The notes beneath the pieces are model-generated. The model saw only the letters and a list, made by a program, of their open reading frames with translations. It was not told the origin of the DNA and did no database searches. From contig OX637397.1 in NCBI GenBank assembly GCA_951799425.1, positions 39,102,409-39,166,408 on the forward strand: a stretch of DNA of 64,000 nucleotides. Direction: 5' to 3'. Shown piece after piece: positions 24,149 to 38,689 of this stretch (position 1 is its first letter; each line of letters begins with the position of its first letter). Source of the DNA: Ilex aquifolium (taxonomy: Eukaryota; Streptophyta; Magnoliopsida; Aquifoliales; Aquifoliaceae). A program made the position numbers and the translations under genes.

Positions 24149-24625
24149 TTAGTAAAGAATGAAAAAATAAATAATACTATAAATGGCGATTAAAACAACA
24201 GGAAAAATCCATGCAGGTTTAACCTTCTTTGGCCGTTTAAAGCAGTCGTCGACGTAGCTGCATATCAAAGTCCCCAAAAGCCAAGCACACTCAGCACCTA
24301 AAAGGTAGCAAGCAGACGCAACAAATGCCACACCCACCTTGTCGTAATCACCAGAAGAGGGCCGCAGAGACAGATAATAGAGAAACAGCGAAAAGATAAT
24401 CAGAAACAAACTCAAAAAGAGGCAACCGTGCGTTAAGCAAGCGAATATGACATCATCATCAGACTGCAAGTCCTTCTCTTTCTTTTGTTTCTCAGTGTCT
24501 TCTTCTTTCTTCTGACCATCAGTCATCTTAATCTCTAATATTATATGTGGCGGCGACCTATTTTTATATACCTCATTATCATCATCATCCTCCTTTTCTC
24601 GTTGCTGCGTCTTGGTCGGATCCAT
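24149..24625 (-). CDS. Unknown three-segment membrane protein, copy 2
   Basis: 158 residues, identical to copies 3 and 4 and differing from copy 1 only by C128 for F128, next to the basic loop between segments 2 and 3. Open frame, TATA-like site and flanks are conserved. Confidence 0.6.
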   Translation of the reverse strand: MDPTKTQQREKEDDDDNEVYKNRSPPHIILEIKMTDGQKKEEDTEKQKKEKDLQSDDDVIFACLTHGCLFLSLFLIIFSLFLYYLSLRPSSGDYDKVGVAFVASACYLLGAECAWLLGTLICSYVDDCFKRPKKVKPAWIFPVVLIAIYSIIYFFILY

Positions 24626-25968
24626 TGATGAGAAGCAGTGCGTACACCCATGAGAGGTTGAGATTGATAAACCCTATTAATATAACTATATATATATAGA
24701 TGGAGAGAGATTGGGGAGGACACGAGGAATAGGAAGAAGAAGAAGAAGATAGAGGACACGAGAGAACGTGCGGAGAGACGCGGAGAAAAAATTTCCCCAA
24801 GTCCAGTTAGAAGAGTTCCCAATATTCTATCATGTCCCTATTCTACATACTTTTACAATCTATGTAGGAGTAGGAAACTTCAAAGACATCGAACCCAATC
24901 TATTTAGGATACTTCAAATTCTGATCTACAATTTGTGGGAATAAAATAAATTTTTTGAAACTTCTCAATTATTTTATTTTAATTTCAAATTTATTTATTT
25001 ATTAATTTTTATTATGGGTCGGTTACATTTGTTGTAAGGTTTTTTTGGAGGTCGATACATGTACACTTTTTACAACTTATTTGACTTACACAATAACATT
25101 TTACAAGGAAAAAAAAGAAAATATATTTTGTACCTAATTTAGTAATCTTATCTGGTGACATGATGAATTGTAGCTGTTGAATTGATAGTGGGTCTCAACT
25201 AATAGTAGGATCCATTATCAATCTAATGACAGAAAATGATAAGGTCATCAAATAAGGTCATTAAATAATGTCCATGTAATATTGTTCTTTTTTATCATAA
25301 TCTTAAAAAACTTAATCAAACATATATTCCGTGAGTAATGACAAATTCATAGAAAAATAATTTTATAAGAGTGTCAATGACGAGAGAACATAATTTGTCA
25401 AATAATTTTTTGAATTTAAAAGTTTTGGAATTTTTTATTTAATTTAAAAATTAAGTCAATTAGTTATACTATCAATATAAAAAGATGTTAGAAAAACTTC
25501 AATAGGAATACTAAATAATTAATATGCATCCGGAAAAAAAAAATTAAATATAAACAAATTTACACTATTATTAAAGAAAATTTTAAAAAAAATCTCAATT
25601 GAATTTATCGCTTTAGGCTCAAAACAGATGAAGCCATCCCTGGAATTAAGACAAGTGATGTGACCATTATTATTTTCGGTATTACATGTGAAAATAAATA
25701 TAAACTATAAATTTTTTTTTTGAATTATTGAAAGCCCAATAATGAAAATAACAAACTCAGATTAAGCAATCAAAGAACTTTTTTTACATGTCACAATACA
25801 ATTAAACAAAAAATAGAAGACCAAAAAACTTCACTTTTTCATAGCATATCCGACCTGATTCAATTTTGTCATTCGATCAAGATAAGAAAGTAAGGAAAAT
25901 GCATGAATCAGGTGATATAGTACATCATTTTTTTAACTTACAGTAGGTGATCAACATAATATTAGAGT

Positions 25969-26584
25969 TAGGGGCGTTTATGGGCTGAGTTACACACGGG
26001 TCTTGTTATTCGGTTTGAAAAAATAGCCTCGAAGCCCAATAGGCCCAGTAGTTGGCCCGCCAGAGCCCCGAGCCCAATATCTTTTAAGAGAGGATTTGAA
26101 TTTACCATCAAACCCATTACCCGCCTTGAAGCCCGGTCCATGAGTCCGCCCGCAAAAACCCGACCCGTGAGCCCACCCGCCCACCTAGCCTGTCTGCCAT
26201 TCCACCCAATTGTTTGAAAAAAAGTTAACTATTGAAACTTTGAAAGTTTTGTGGTAATATATGACTCTACTTTGTTTAAATAAAATTATTCATTCTTTAC
26301 TTTTTGCTTATTTTGAGTTTACTTTTAATTCAAAAATGTAATCTTAAAAAAAATTAAGTTGAAAACATTTTAAATGAAATTGTATATATATATAAAAAAA
26401 GACCCATACAACAAGCTCACTCGTAAGGCCCGCCTAGTGAGTGGTGGGTAGCCTATCCCTACCCGTAGCCCGGCCGAGCCCACCCGATAACTCGCCTGGA
26501 TAAGAGCTTAGGCCTACACTACCCAAGTCTGACTCAGAAAAAATTCCACAGGGCCTAATCCAGCCCGACCCATGAACACCCTTA
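25969..26584. mobile_element. hAT-like miniature element A, unit 3
   Basis: Same insertion as in unit 1. Carries the A-to-G change at about 26167 shared only with unit 4. Confidence 0.6.
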
Positions 26585-27196
26585 GTCAGAGTTTAAAAGT
26601 AATGAGTTCAAATTCCAATAGACATCCTCCTTTAAAACAACAACAAAACAAAAATCACATATTTGGACCACCCAAAATAGGCCACACATGAGGAAAAATA
26701 TTATATAAATATGTATGTTACACCATTCTTTCACAACTTATGCTTTTAACAATTGAGATCGCTCACAAATATGTAGAACCCGATCTTGCAAAAGTTTTAT
26801 ATAACTTCCCACATTTTTGAAGGATTTATTCTCCTCCTAAACCTAATTTCTAAACACGTCCTAATATATACTAGTGGCATGAATACTTGTGCAATGTTTA
26901 TTAGGGAAGCATATAGCTTAATTGGTTATAACTTAAGCATGTCATCATCATTCCAGTTCTACCAGGTTAATTGCCTTGAATAATAATTAGTGTGTTATGA
27001 AATAGACGATACATTAATAAAATATTAAGAGAGTAATACATAAAATAATATATAAAAATAAATCATTCCAAAATTTAATTGGAGTGGTTGATTCCCTTAT
27101 GTCAGATCATGGTTGTTAGCTCGGACCACTCATACACCAACTAAAACCTTTGAATTTAGACAAGTGATGCGACCATTATTATTGCATTATTATGCT

Positions 27197-27805
27197 CAGG
27201 ATTGTCCATGGGCCGGGCCGGGCCGGGGTAGGCCCATGAAATTTTTTTCGAATCAGACTTGAGTAGTGCAGGTTCAAGCCCTTACCCAAGTGAGTTATCG
27301 GCCGGGGTAGGTTACCTACATCCCAACCCGTGAGCTTACTAAGCTGGCCTTCTGGGCGGGCCTACTCGCAGATTTTTTATATACAACTTCATTTAAAAAT
27401 AGTGAATATTTTTGTAATTTAATATTTGTATAAATTATATTTTTGAATCAAAAGTAGAGTCAAAATAGATAAAAATAAAATAATAAATAATTTTATTTTT
27501 GATTAAGGGATAAACTATATCCAATAAAATGAATACATCCCAACTAGGTTGACACATACTCACTTATCTATCATTTGCATTACTCTACCTTTTAAAACTT
27601 GTATGCTTAATACATGGAAAAGAAAATAATACATTATTTATAGTATCTAAATTTTTAAAACTTCAAATTCCGACATTTGAAGACTTATTTCAAAATTTCA
27701 AATTTAATGGTCTAAAAATATAATTTTTTTTCAAAGGAAGGGTGAGCGGGCTGGGCTTGACAGGTGGACTCTTGGGTCGGTTTTTAACGGGTTTTTTTGG
27801 GCCGG
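27197..27805. mobile_element. hAT-like miniature element B, unit 3
   Basis: Carries the 12-bp deletion typical of units 2-4 and runs into the MLP relic without a right terminus. Confidence 0.5.
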
Positions 27806-28046
27806 CATATAAGGTTATATATTCTACTATAATGCGATTATAGTAGCAGTGCTATTATTAATAAAGCTCTAAAGAAAGCTTTATATCAAAATAATAATGT
27901 GGTTGCTTTATGGTTAATATATTTTGTAATTGCATAAGGGACCAGATTTAAATAAATTGTATACTGTTGGCAATTCGTATGTAAAATATAATATTGATGT
28001 GAAGATCATGTGGGTTTAAATTGGCAGGTGTAAAGTGTATTTCATA
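27806..28046 (+). pseudogene. Relic of an MLP gene 3' flank, unit 3
   Basis: Same relic as in unit 1, with the stem-loop intact and no exon. Confidence 0.75.
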
Positions 28047-29636
28047 ATTATTATTATAATTAACCTTGTAATTAGTAAAATCCTATTATTATTAACTTGT
28101 TGAAAGTTAATATTAGTGGTATAAAACATGTTAATTGTATATTAGCATGACTTGATGTTTTAATGGCATATCAAGTTTAATAAAATTATTAGCTTGTTAT
28201 GTGATTATGAAATAATATGTATGCTAAATGTTTATTTAACATATGATTAGTGTAGTTGACTTGTGTTTATGTTTATAAAATTAATAAATATGTTGCCACG
28301 TTGGAAGTAATAAGCATGCTAGTTGTGTAAATTGATGTGCATCTAGGTGTTTGTTTAAATATCTACGTGAATACAAGTATGTTAGTTGAGTTGATTATCT
28401 TACATAACATGCTTGAGATTGTTTTAAAAATATTATTATATTGCATTCATTATGTAATGGACATTGTAAATGGTACCAAAGACAATTTCACATTGTATTG
28501 CATTATGTATGGGTTACACTACATTCATGGACATTGACATGGGTGGGAGTGTGTGCATGGTATGAGATCAATCACCACATAGGTGATTGATTGTGGGCTT
28601 GAGAAAGTCGCACCAAGGTCCGACTGAGTCGCACGGAAAATTAATGGATAACGTGTCGGGGTATAGCAAGAAGGGTTAAATTCTCCATTGGGTGCAAGAT
28701 CCGTTAACTTGGTTTATACATTTTCCAGCAGTACAATTCCAGAAAAGTGTAACGGCGAAAACAGAGCCGCAGGTGGAATGTCCTGAAAATCCGTTGATGA
28801 TGTGGTGTCTCATTGGTGTAATACCATAAATCATTTCCCCATTAAGATACAAGAAAATGAATTAATTAGTCATTGAGTGTACATAACACCAATGACGGGG
28901 CTTGGAATGCCCGAATACATACGTATGACATTGCATGTGTTATGGGAGCCCGAGATGGGGCTTGGTGTTGGTATTGCTTGTGTGAGTCTCATCTCATGAC
29001 ATGACATAATTTATGACATTTTTTCATAATATACATATTTGAATGAATGCATGAAATGATTGTTGCATGTGACATTTTATATACATTTGGATTGAGAGAT
29101 ATTCTCTATATGAGTTACCTTATTGAGCTTTGACTCACCCTTTATGGGAACAATTTTCAAGTATACCATGTGCTTTCACCGAAGGCCCTACTACGGGTTC
29201 GCTTTGACGACAGAGTCGAACTATGACTTTTATTTTGACGTTGTATTTTTTTTGTATATGTTTACTTTTTGTCTTGTATAATTTTTGTAACAAAAACTTG
29301 TTTATATTTAAAAAACATGTATATGAGAATCTTTTGAGACATTTATTCTTTTATGAATGAATGTACGTAGTAATGATGATTATTGTAGTATCCAATACTA
29401 TGCAATTGAGTAAGGATGAATGTACCGGTGTGGTCAATATTGTATGATTGCACATGTTGCATTTTGGGTAGAGTTCCCAGTACAAAGAAGGCTCTGCCCG
29501 AATTTTGTTAAGTTATGGATCTCCGTAAATAGGGCATAACGGCGTGGTATTGAATTACATGGTATCCATGTGTATTTTGCGGGTTGATGAGTGATCAACG
29601 AGGTAATTACAGACACTTAGATTTTGGGGCGTCACA
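28047..29636 (+). mobile_element. LTR fragment ending GGGGCGTCACA, unit 3
   Basis: Same truncated LTR as in unit 1. Confidence 0.45.
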
Positions 29637-29837
29637 AGTAACATTTGTTGCGAGTTCGGAACAAGATTGGCTGGGGGAGGTATGACCTCCTCTTCGTGTG
29701 GTGGATCGTCCTCAGGCTGATTCATGGATCTGATGGTGATCGCCATAGATACAGAAAAAAATGTGGTTGGGTGAAAATTTGTCCTTCCAATAGACGGCGT
29801 CAAACTTATAGTGCACAAATTGGTTTTATGCACTACC

Positions 29838-30306
29838 TGTTGAGTAATTAATATATATAATAAATGTAGTAAAATATAAATATGAGATCAACACAAGCAA
29901 CACACAGATATAGAGTGGTTCAGTCAGAGTGACCTACTCCATTTTGAAGGACTTTGGTTGCCGGGATTTTTTATTGCTTCAAGGAGTATTGGGTGCTCAC
30001 GCAATGAATAATCAAGAAAAAAAAAAAAAGAGAACAATAACAAATAATAAATACAAGAATTGAATGGTTCAATAGGAATTCTTCATAAGTCTACAAGAAC
30101 GGTGGTTTCATTATATTAGAATCTTAATACGGTTACAATTTATTTATAGGCATTGATTAATAACCCTAAATTTGGTCTAACTAAAAAACTTAGTCGGAGT
30201 AAATCTAATATCCCAAATCTTGATAAAATTCATATACCGTATATTCATTAAAAATCCACAATATACTCAATACTATATAGCGAGGGTTAATTAGCCTCCT
30301 GCTGCA
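29838..30306 (-). mobile_element. Minus-oriented LTR with gag leader, unit 3
   Basis: 469-bp TG...CA LTR. The gag leader lies at 29637-29837. Confidence 0.5.
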
Positions 30307-30525
30307 CCCCAATATAATAGAACTGTTTGAAACTGACTTTTTTAAGTGAAAAGTTACGGTTTAAAAAATACCGCAAAAAAGTTAGAGTTAAAAAAGTCTC
30401 CCCAAACCGTTTGAAGTGTTATTTAAAAAGTTGAAAAAGTTATAAAAGTCCGTTTGGAGTGACTTTCTAATTTTTTTGGCTTTTTCATTTCAAAATAAAA
30501 AAAAAAATTATATGTATATATAGAT

Positions 30526-31059
30526 TAGGAGTGTCCATGGGCCGGGACGGGCTAGGCTCGCGAATTTTTTTTCGGGTTGGGTCTGGGTAGCGTAGGCCCA
30601 AGCCCTTACCCGGGGGAGTTATTTGGCCGGTTGGGCCGGGCTTCAAGTAGAGGTAGGCTACCAGCAATTCAACCCCGCGCACTCAATGGACGGGCCTTTA
30701 TATATATATATATACAATTTCATTTAAAAAAAATCAACTTAATATTTTTTAAAATCATGTATTTCCCTTAGAAGTAGAGTCAAAATGGATGTAAATAATG
30801 AATAATTTTATTTAAATAAAGTAGAGTCATATATTACTACCAAATTTTTAAAATTTCAATGCTCAATTTTTTTAAACAATTGGGTGGAAGGGCAGATGGG
30901 CGGGCTCATGGCCCGACTAATGGGTTTGAGGGTAAGCTCAAACCCTCTCTTGAAAGATATTAGGCTCAGGCTTAGGCGGGCCAATTATCGGACTTCAGTC
31001 CTATTTTTTTCAGGCCGGATAATAGGACCCGTAGATAACCTGGCCTATGGACACCCCTA
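30526..31059. mobile_element. hAT-like miniature element C, unit 3
   Basis: 2 bp longer than in units 1, 2 and 4 because of an extra TA in its dinucleotide run. Ends and flanks are unchanged. Confidence 0.65.
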
Positions 31060-32470
31060 TTATAGATTATGTATAATAGTTCCCAAAATATGAATTTTAA
31101 ATTTTTTTACATAATAGTAATATTTTATAAATATAATAAACTAAAAAATTATGTGAGACTCGTGACAAAATTTCAAAAAGTCGAAGGAAAAGATCATAAA
31201 ATTAACTTTTTGAATCAGCCTACATAAGCTCTTTTGAGTCCAAAAAACTATTACATAAATTGGTAACAAAGCCAGTGTCCAAACGGACTTCACTTCTTTT
31301 ACACCAAATCTCTTAAAAACTATATATTTAAGCTAGCTTCAAAGAAGCCCATTAGAAACCCTCACAATTGATAATAGATATTGGTGAAGGGCCAGGGAGG
31401 GAGCGTTGCTCTACTTTTCAACTATATTGAACTCACGCTCCATTTCACTACTTTCCTTTCGTTACGCTACGCTCCACTCCACCCACTAAGCATTGAATTT
31501 TGGGCTTAGTGAATATGAACCACCCTTCTGATATATATAAAAAAATAAAAATAATAAATCACCTTCTATTTCCGAGGAAATGATATTAGTTTAGTAAAAT
31601 ATAACGTAATCTTAATTATAATACGTTTTTAGAAAGTGTTGTCACCTTGTGACAATAGGTAGTTGGTGTGTGAAGCTTGAGTAGTGATTCGACTTGGACA
31701 ATTTTTTTTTCAAAACTAACAGAATTTGTTGGAGCTAATAAAAGAAATAAGAAAAGTTAGGCTGCAATATTAGATAACATTTTTGCTGCTCATAAAATAC
31801 CGATTATTTGTACATATGAAATTTCAAATACGGATCAACCATTATAAAATTTAGAAACAACCCTCACCACAAGAAAAATCATTATTACCGAGGAACTTTT
31901 TATATGTTATTTTGGTCGTAAAAAAAAGTTTTTCCAAGAAAGATTTGTTTTCGACAAGAATAGAATATGTGGATGAGTTTTAAGTACGAAATTAATTTTT
32001 CGTGGACAAAAATTAGTTGGAAAAATTATGCGCGAAGACCTCACTCCTCCAAAATACTTTTACGGCGAAATTTGTTTTACTTAAATAAAAAATTCACAAT
32101 TAACATTTCTTTTTAATTTTACTCTTTTAAAGATTTTTCTCTTATTTTTAACGAAGTATTAATTTTCCTTGGAAAAATTGATTGAAATTTCTTATTGACG
32201 GACACAAATTTCTAAACTCAAGATATGCATATCTAAGGCTTCGTATCTCGTGTTCCATCAATGGAAGGGTCACTACCAAATTGGGTGAAGCATGTACCTA
32301 TCACTGCCTTCCACCATTTGAAAGATTAGTCATGGTGGAAGAGCCTGTACCATACAATTAATATCTAGTACGATATGTGTGTAGGCCTCACAATATTCTA
32401 AACACGATAAGATTACATGACACTCAAAATTAATGGATTTAAGTTTGTAGAATTTGACGTTATCGACTTC

Positions 32471-32749
32471 GGTACCGACTTCAGTACTGTACCGTTGGTT
32501 ACTATTTTTTGATAAAGTTATAATTCAAAAGGAAGAAATTACAACTGTTCAAGAGAAGTTTATGATCGGTCAAGGGTCTATGATCGATCACAGATGCACA
32601 TGATCGATTATGGACTTCTTTGAGCAGTTGTAACTTGATCTTTAAAAATTATAATTTACAGGTCAAAAAAATTGTAACTTACACATTAAAAAAATTGTAA
32701 CTTAATCTGAAATTGTTGTAACCGACAGTACGGTACCTCATTCGGTACC
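32471..32749. repeat. Foldback upstream of MLP copy 3
   Basis: Same arms as at 7029-7307. Confidence 0.5.
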
Positions 32750-33060
32750 GTAAACTTTTCCTTTTAAGTTTAGGCATTAGTAAATTCGAGTGTTAAATGG
32801 CTGGACCTGAGTTATCAAAAAAAAAAAAAATGGCTGGACCTGATACACTCACCACCAAACAAATGACTCGACACGTTCATGTCTTATTTTTCTCAAAAAA
32901 ACACTACAAATGTTGACAAGTGACCTTACAAGCATATCCCAGTACTGTACATTGATGTATGTTGGGCTGTATTGGGTCTAGTAATTGGGACTCATTGAAT
33001 TATTGGTTAGCAAATGATTACGTGCAATTGGCTCACAAGGGCAGACTCAAATGTGACCTC

Positions 33061-33069
33061 TATATAAGG
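33061..33069 (+). promoter_or_regulatory. TATA box of MLP gene copy 3
   Basis: TATATAAGG, 107 bp before the ATG at 33176. Confidence 0.65.
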
Positions 33070-33175
33070 TACAAAGACTAGGCAATTGGCATTGTCTTTC
33101 ACCACTTTCTCTCTCCTCTCTTATGTCTTGAGAGTTATACTTGGTGGGTTTGTGACTGTATTTTTAAGACAAAAA

Positions 33176-35950
33176 ATGGCTAATCTTGCTGGTAAAGTTG
33201 AGGCTGAAGTTGAGATAAAATGTGATGCTGATGAGTTTTTCCACAGCTGGGGTGGTAAGGCACACCAAATGCCAAATTTGTGCTCTGAAAAGTTGCACAA
33301 CGTTGAAGTACATGAAGGTGACTGGAAGACAGATGGTTCTGTTAAGCTCTGGACATTTGTTCATGGTAAGGAAAACACAACTCATAAAAATATTAGAGGA
33401 GTCTATTTAATTTCCAGTATGAGCTGTTGTTGCTAATTTCAAAATTATTATAAAAGTGTCTTACAATAGAAAAGAGCACAGATAAAAAACTATTATCCAA
33501 CAATAAATTATATCTTACTTACTGCTAAAAGCCTAGGCCAACAAGAAGACAAGTGTGGATCTGTGTCTGCGTTGGTGTGTGCAAGTGTGGATCTATGTGT
33601 GTTTGAATTTCAAGTTAATCAATTGAATATTGTGATAGAGTTTCAGTGTGATCGAGTTGTATGTTGTGATTTAGTGTGGATCTATGTTTTCTTTTTTTAA
33701 TTTTTAGTTTAATAATATAAATTTAATAGTTGGGTCAAACATGTTTTTTGTTTTTGTTTTGTTTATTTGTTAAACATAAATAACTACCAAACATGTTTTA
33801 TTTTTTTATTTTTTACCATAGAAAAAATTAAAATTATTATTTTATTTTATTAGAAACTCACATAACTCTTTGTGATTTTGGATTGAAGTGCAACTGTTAA
33901 CTGGATTAACAAATTTGTTAAAAATTAAAGGCTTAAGAGGTAGAAGGGTATAAACATTATTTTGACATGGTATTTTATGTAAAACATTGAATGTACGATA
34001 CGATATTATCACTTTGACGTGGTGTTATTATCTAATAATAATTTTATAAGGGCATGTTTGTTTGTAGTATTAAATTTGGGTGGTATTAGAAATCATTTTC
34101 ATTCCACTCCAATCAAATGGTATACTATATCCGGTCTTAAACTTGTATCCTATCATTCTCCTTGTTTGTTTGTTCAATAAGTACTATGATGGGTCCCACA
34201 AATAACCATCTATTATATCACATCTTATATAACAAATATACCATTTTACCATTAACATCTTCCATTCCATTACTCCGTTTGTGTAACGCTTTTGCACAAT
34301 GTTTGGTATAATAAATAATCTAATGTTATGAATCGGTCATACAGTAAAAAAAATTTAAAAAAATCGGTGATACCATAGCCTTAAACATAATACAAGGAAA
34401 AAATTTAAAATAATTTTTTTTAAAAAATCGTTAACACCGTACACTTAAACATAATATAAGGAAAAAATTTAAAATGATTCACTGTACGCTTAAACATAAT
34501 ACAAAGAAAATTTTCAAAATAATTTTTTTAAAAAAAAAATCGGTGACACCGTACGCTTAAACATAATACAAGGAAAAAATTCAAAATAATTTTTTTTAAA
34601 AAAAATTTTTAAAAAATCGGTGACACCGTACGCTTCAAAATATTTTTTTTTTAAAAAAATTAAAAAAAAAACCGGTGACACCGTACGCTTAAACATAATA
34701 CAAAGAAAAATTCAAAATAATTTTTTTATATGTGAACTCTTCACATAGGAGGGCATTTGTGTCATTTTACTCGTTTATACAATCCTTTCACTTATACCGG
34801 GAAGATAATACCACCTGGTAGGTGGTATTGCTTAGTACCATATAGAAGGCATTTAAGTCACTATTCACACCGGGTCGGTACTACGACCCGAAAAATAATA
34901 CTGATTGAAAAATGTCAAATAAACAAGGTATAAAGTGGACTCTACGTACTATTTCCCTTATACCAGCCCCTTATACTACTCTTATCCTTCAACCAAACAT
35001 GCCCTAAGTGGATAAAGTGAACCTCACTAATTCATTAGACAGTGACCGAATGACCTGGTCAATCCTAGGAATAAGCATGTTTACTAAGAAGTAGAAGTTC
35101 ACATGCCCAGCAACGGATCTCAAACAAACCGTGGTTGACAACAGGGTCTCTTTCCAAAAAAAAAAGAAGTATGATTATACTTCGGTAGGAAGTCAGAACT
35201 GGTGGAAGTGGACAAACTACTCGATGTTGGTCTTGATGTGCTTTGAAAGAAATATAGATATGATTTGCACTAAAATACTTAAGATAGACCTATCGGGAAC
35301 ACATTCACTCATGGGCATTGACATCTTAATGCGTTGCAATTTGTGCATTGTTCGATCTTTTGTCACCGATTTAACTTTAGATTTCAATATTTATTAAGAT
35401 CCATTACCTATTCAATAATACTGATTCATCAAATCAAAATTTTAAGTCTATTTAGCACTTTCCTATGGGTAGTTAGTGAAGTAGTGGGATTCACTTTATA
35501 CATTTGTAATTTTATTATGAATGACGACACCATGTGATAATAATAATAATATAGTGTCACTGTTACATAAATATTTAAGTAGGGTATGTAATATGTATAT
35601 ATTCTTAAGTATAGAGACTAAAGTCACTGGGTTAATATTTATTCAACTGCAAGTGACTGGACTTTGGTTTTGTGATAACCTTAGAGGGAAAAGTGGAGAC
35701 TTTTAAAGAAAGGCTCACAATAGACGAGGAAAACAAGCTCATCACTGCTGATGGAATAGAAGGAGATCCCATGAAACTCTACAAGATCTTCAAGGGCTCC
35801 TTACAGATTATAACAAAGGGTCAATCCAGCTTTGCGAAATGGTCCATTGACTACGAGAAAATCAACAAGGATGTTCCCGATCCAACATCGTACCTCGACT
35901 GGCTTGTTAACAGTAGCAAACTCATCGATGAATCGCTTCTAAAGGCATAA
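33176..35950 (+). CDS. Major latex protein-like protein, copy 3; exons 33176-33365 and 35685-35950
   Basis: Same 151-residue product and splice sites as copies 1 and 2, with a 2,319-bp intron. I found no difference in the leader or coding exons from copy 1. Confidence 0.93.
34050..35004. mobile_element. Tourist-like element in the MLP intron, copy 3
   Basis: TAA-flanked. Terminal repeats and the CGGTGACACCG minisatellite are retained. Confidence 0.75.
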
Positions 35951-36869
35951 TTTGATCATATAAGTTCATATATTCTACTATAATGTGATTATAGTAGCAG
36001 TGCTATTATTAATAAAGCTCTAAAGAAAGCTGGATATCAAAATAATAATGTGGTTGCTTTATGGTTAATGTGTGTATGTATCAAAATAATAAATTGTACA
36101 CTGTTGGCAATTCGTATGTAAAATATAATATTGAAGTGCAGATCATGTGGGTTTATATTGGCAGGTGTAAAGTGTATTTCATATTGATATTTTGCCTGGC
36201 TATTTGAATTCGAATTGGTTAAATAATATTTCAATATTATGATTTTTCAATATATTTATAATTCGACCAGATTGGTTTTGTCTTATTAACATAAATATAG
36301 TATAGGGATTTGATAAAATTGAGTATAATTTGATGAAATTGGATGAGAATTAGGATATGATTTGTTCGAATTGAAATTTTAGAGACACATAGATTCGATT
36401 GAATTTATATTAATGTATTCCGATATGTATTTTTTTTTGAACAAGTATTCGGAATTGAAAGAACGAAATTCGTCGATTTTTTAAATTAATTTAAGCCCGG
36501 AGTTTTCAATTTGGATCCTGATAACTCAAAGTCTAAACATTGCAAGCCTAATTATCATTCATTCACCGAGCAAGTTTAGATGATAGTTGTTTTTGGCTTA
36601 GCTCCTGTTCTTTGGACTTGCTAACTTTGCGAACACCAAACCTCTAAGCATGTTCTTTTTATTTCTTTCTTTTTTTTCCCTTGGGAACAAGAACTTACCC
36701 GCACACAAACAAAGAAAGATAATAAACAAGAAAAGTAAACATATTATGTGTTTGTATCGCATGGAACCAACCACTAGTACCTCAATGGATAAGTTTGATT
36801 CAATAGTCATGACCCTCAAGTCTATTACACATTATATAGATACTAGTGTAAGTTGTGTAACACTAGACA

Positions 36870-37346
36870 TTAGTAAAGAATGAAAAAATAAATAATACTA
36901 TAAATGGCGATTAAAACAACAGGAAAAATCCATGCAGGTTTAACCTTCTTTGGCCGTTTAAAGCAGTCGTCGACGTAGCTGCATATCAAAGTCCCCAAAA
37001 GCCAAGCACACTCAGCACCTAAAAGGTAGCAAGCAGACGCAACAAATGCCACACCCACCTTGTCGTAATCACCAGAAGAGGGCCGCAGAGACAGATAATA
37101 GAGAAACAGCGAAAAGATAATCAGAAACAAACTCAAAAAGAGGCAACCGTGCGTTAAGCAAGCGAATATGACATCATCATCAGACTGCAAGTCCTTCTCT
37201 TTCTTTTGTTTCTCAGTGTCTTCTTCTTTCTTCTGACCATCAGTCATCTTAATCTCTAATATTATATGTGGCGGCGACCTATTTTTATATACCTCATTAT
37301 CATCATCATCCTCCTTTTCTCGTTGCTGCGTCTTGGTCGGATCCAT
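36870..37346 (-). CDS. Unknown three-segment membrane protein, copy 3
   Basis: 158 residues with C128, identical to copies 2 and 4. A TATA-like CTATATATATATAG lies about 60 bp upstream on the - strand. Confidence 0.6.
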   Translation of the reverse strand: MDPTKTQQREKEDDDDNEVYKNRSPPHIILEIKMTDGQKKEEDTEKQKKEKDLQSDDDVIFACLTHGCLFLSLFLIIFSLFLYYLSLRPSSGDYDKVGVAFVASACYLLGAECAWLLGTLICSYVDDCFKRPKKVKPAWIFPVVLIAIYSIIYFFILY

Positions 37347-38689
37347 TGATGAGAAGCAGTGCGTACACCCATGAGAGGTTGAGATTGATAAACCCTATTA
37401 ATATAACTATATATATATAGATGGAGAGAGATTGGGGAGGACACGAGGAATAGGAAGAAGAAGAAGAAGATAGAGGACACGAGAGAACGTGCGGAGAGAC
37501 GCGGAGAAAAAATTTCCCCAAGTCCAGTTAGAAGAGTTCCCAATATTCTATCATGTCCCTATTCTACATACTTTTACAATCTATGTAGGAGTAGGAAACT
37601 TCAAAGACATCGAACCCAATCTATTTAGGATACTTCAAATTCTGATCTACAATTTGTGGGAATAAAATAAATTTTTTGAAACTTCTCAATTATTTTATTT
37701 TAATTTCAAATTTATTTATTTATTAATTTTTATTATGGGTCGGTTACATTTGTTGTAAGGTTTTTTTGGAGGTCGATACATGTACACTTTTTACAACTTA
37801 TTTGACTTACACAATAACATTTTACAAGGAAAAAAAAGAAAATATATTTTGTACCTAATTTAGTAATCTTATCTGGTGACATGATGAATTGTAGCTGTTG
37901 AATTGATAGTGGGTCTCAACTAATAGTAGGATCCATTATCAATCTAATGACAGAAAATGATAAGGTCATCAAATAAGGTCATTAAATAATGTCCATGTAA
38001 TATTGTTCTTTTTTATCATAATCTTAAAAAACTTAATCAAACATATATTCCGTGAGTAATGACAAATTCATAGAAAAATAATTTTATAAGAGTGTCAATG
38101 ACGAGAGAACATAATTTGTCAAATAATTTTTTGAATTTAAAAGTTTTGGAATTTTTTATTTAATTTAAAAATTAAGTCAATTAGTTATACTATCAATATA
38201 AAAAGATGTTAGAAAAACTTCAATAGGAATACTAAATAATTAATATGCATCCGGAAAAAAAAAATTAAATATAAACAAATTTACACTATTATTAAAGAAA
38301 ATTTTAAAAAAAATCTCAATTGAATTTATCGCTTTAGGCTCAAAACAGATGAAGCCATCCCTGGAATTAAGACAAGTGATGTGACCATTATTATTTTCGG
38401 TATTACATGTGAAAATAAATATAAACTATAAATTTTTTTTTTGAATTATTGAAAGCCCAATAATGAAAATAACAAACTCAGATTAAGCAATCAAAGAACT
38501 TTTTTTACATGTCACAATACAATTAAACAAAAAATAGAAGACCAAAAAACTTCACTTTTTCATAGCATATCCGACCTGATTCAATTTTGTCATTCGATCA
38601 AGATAAGAAAGTAAGGAAAATGCATGAATCAGGTGATATAGTACATCATTTTTTTAACTTACAGTAGGTGATCAACATAATATTAGAGT

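Larger units (their letters stand above)
12734..25454. repeat. Tandem segmental duplication, unit 2 (12,721 bp)
   Basis: Near-identical to units 3 and 4. It shares with them the loss of 12 bp near 14582 that units 1 and 5 keep. It has private changes, for example ATTATCCGCC at about 13396 in element A and GAGCTGCTGTTG at 20700. Gene-free stretches without visible features are 12734-13247, 13864-14475, 18569-19142, about 19380-19748 and 24700-25454. Confidence 0.97.
25455..38175. repeat. Tandem segmental duplication, unit 3 (12,721 bp)
   Basis: Shares with unit 4 the change CGACCCGTGAGC in element A (units 1 and 2 read CGACCCATGAGC), so units 3 and 4 are closest relatives. It has a private TA-repeat expansion (about 30700-30714). 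Gene-free stretches without visible features are 25455-25968, 26585-27196, 31291-31864, about 32100-32470 and about 37420-38175. Confidence 0.97.
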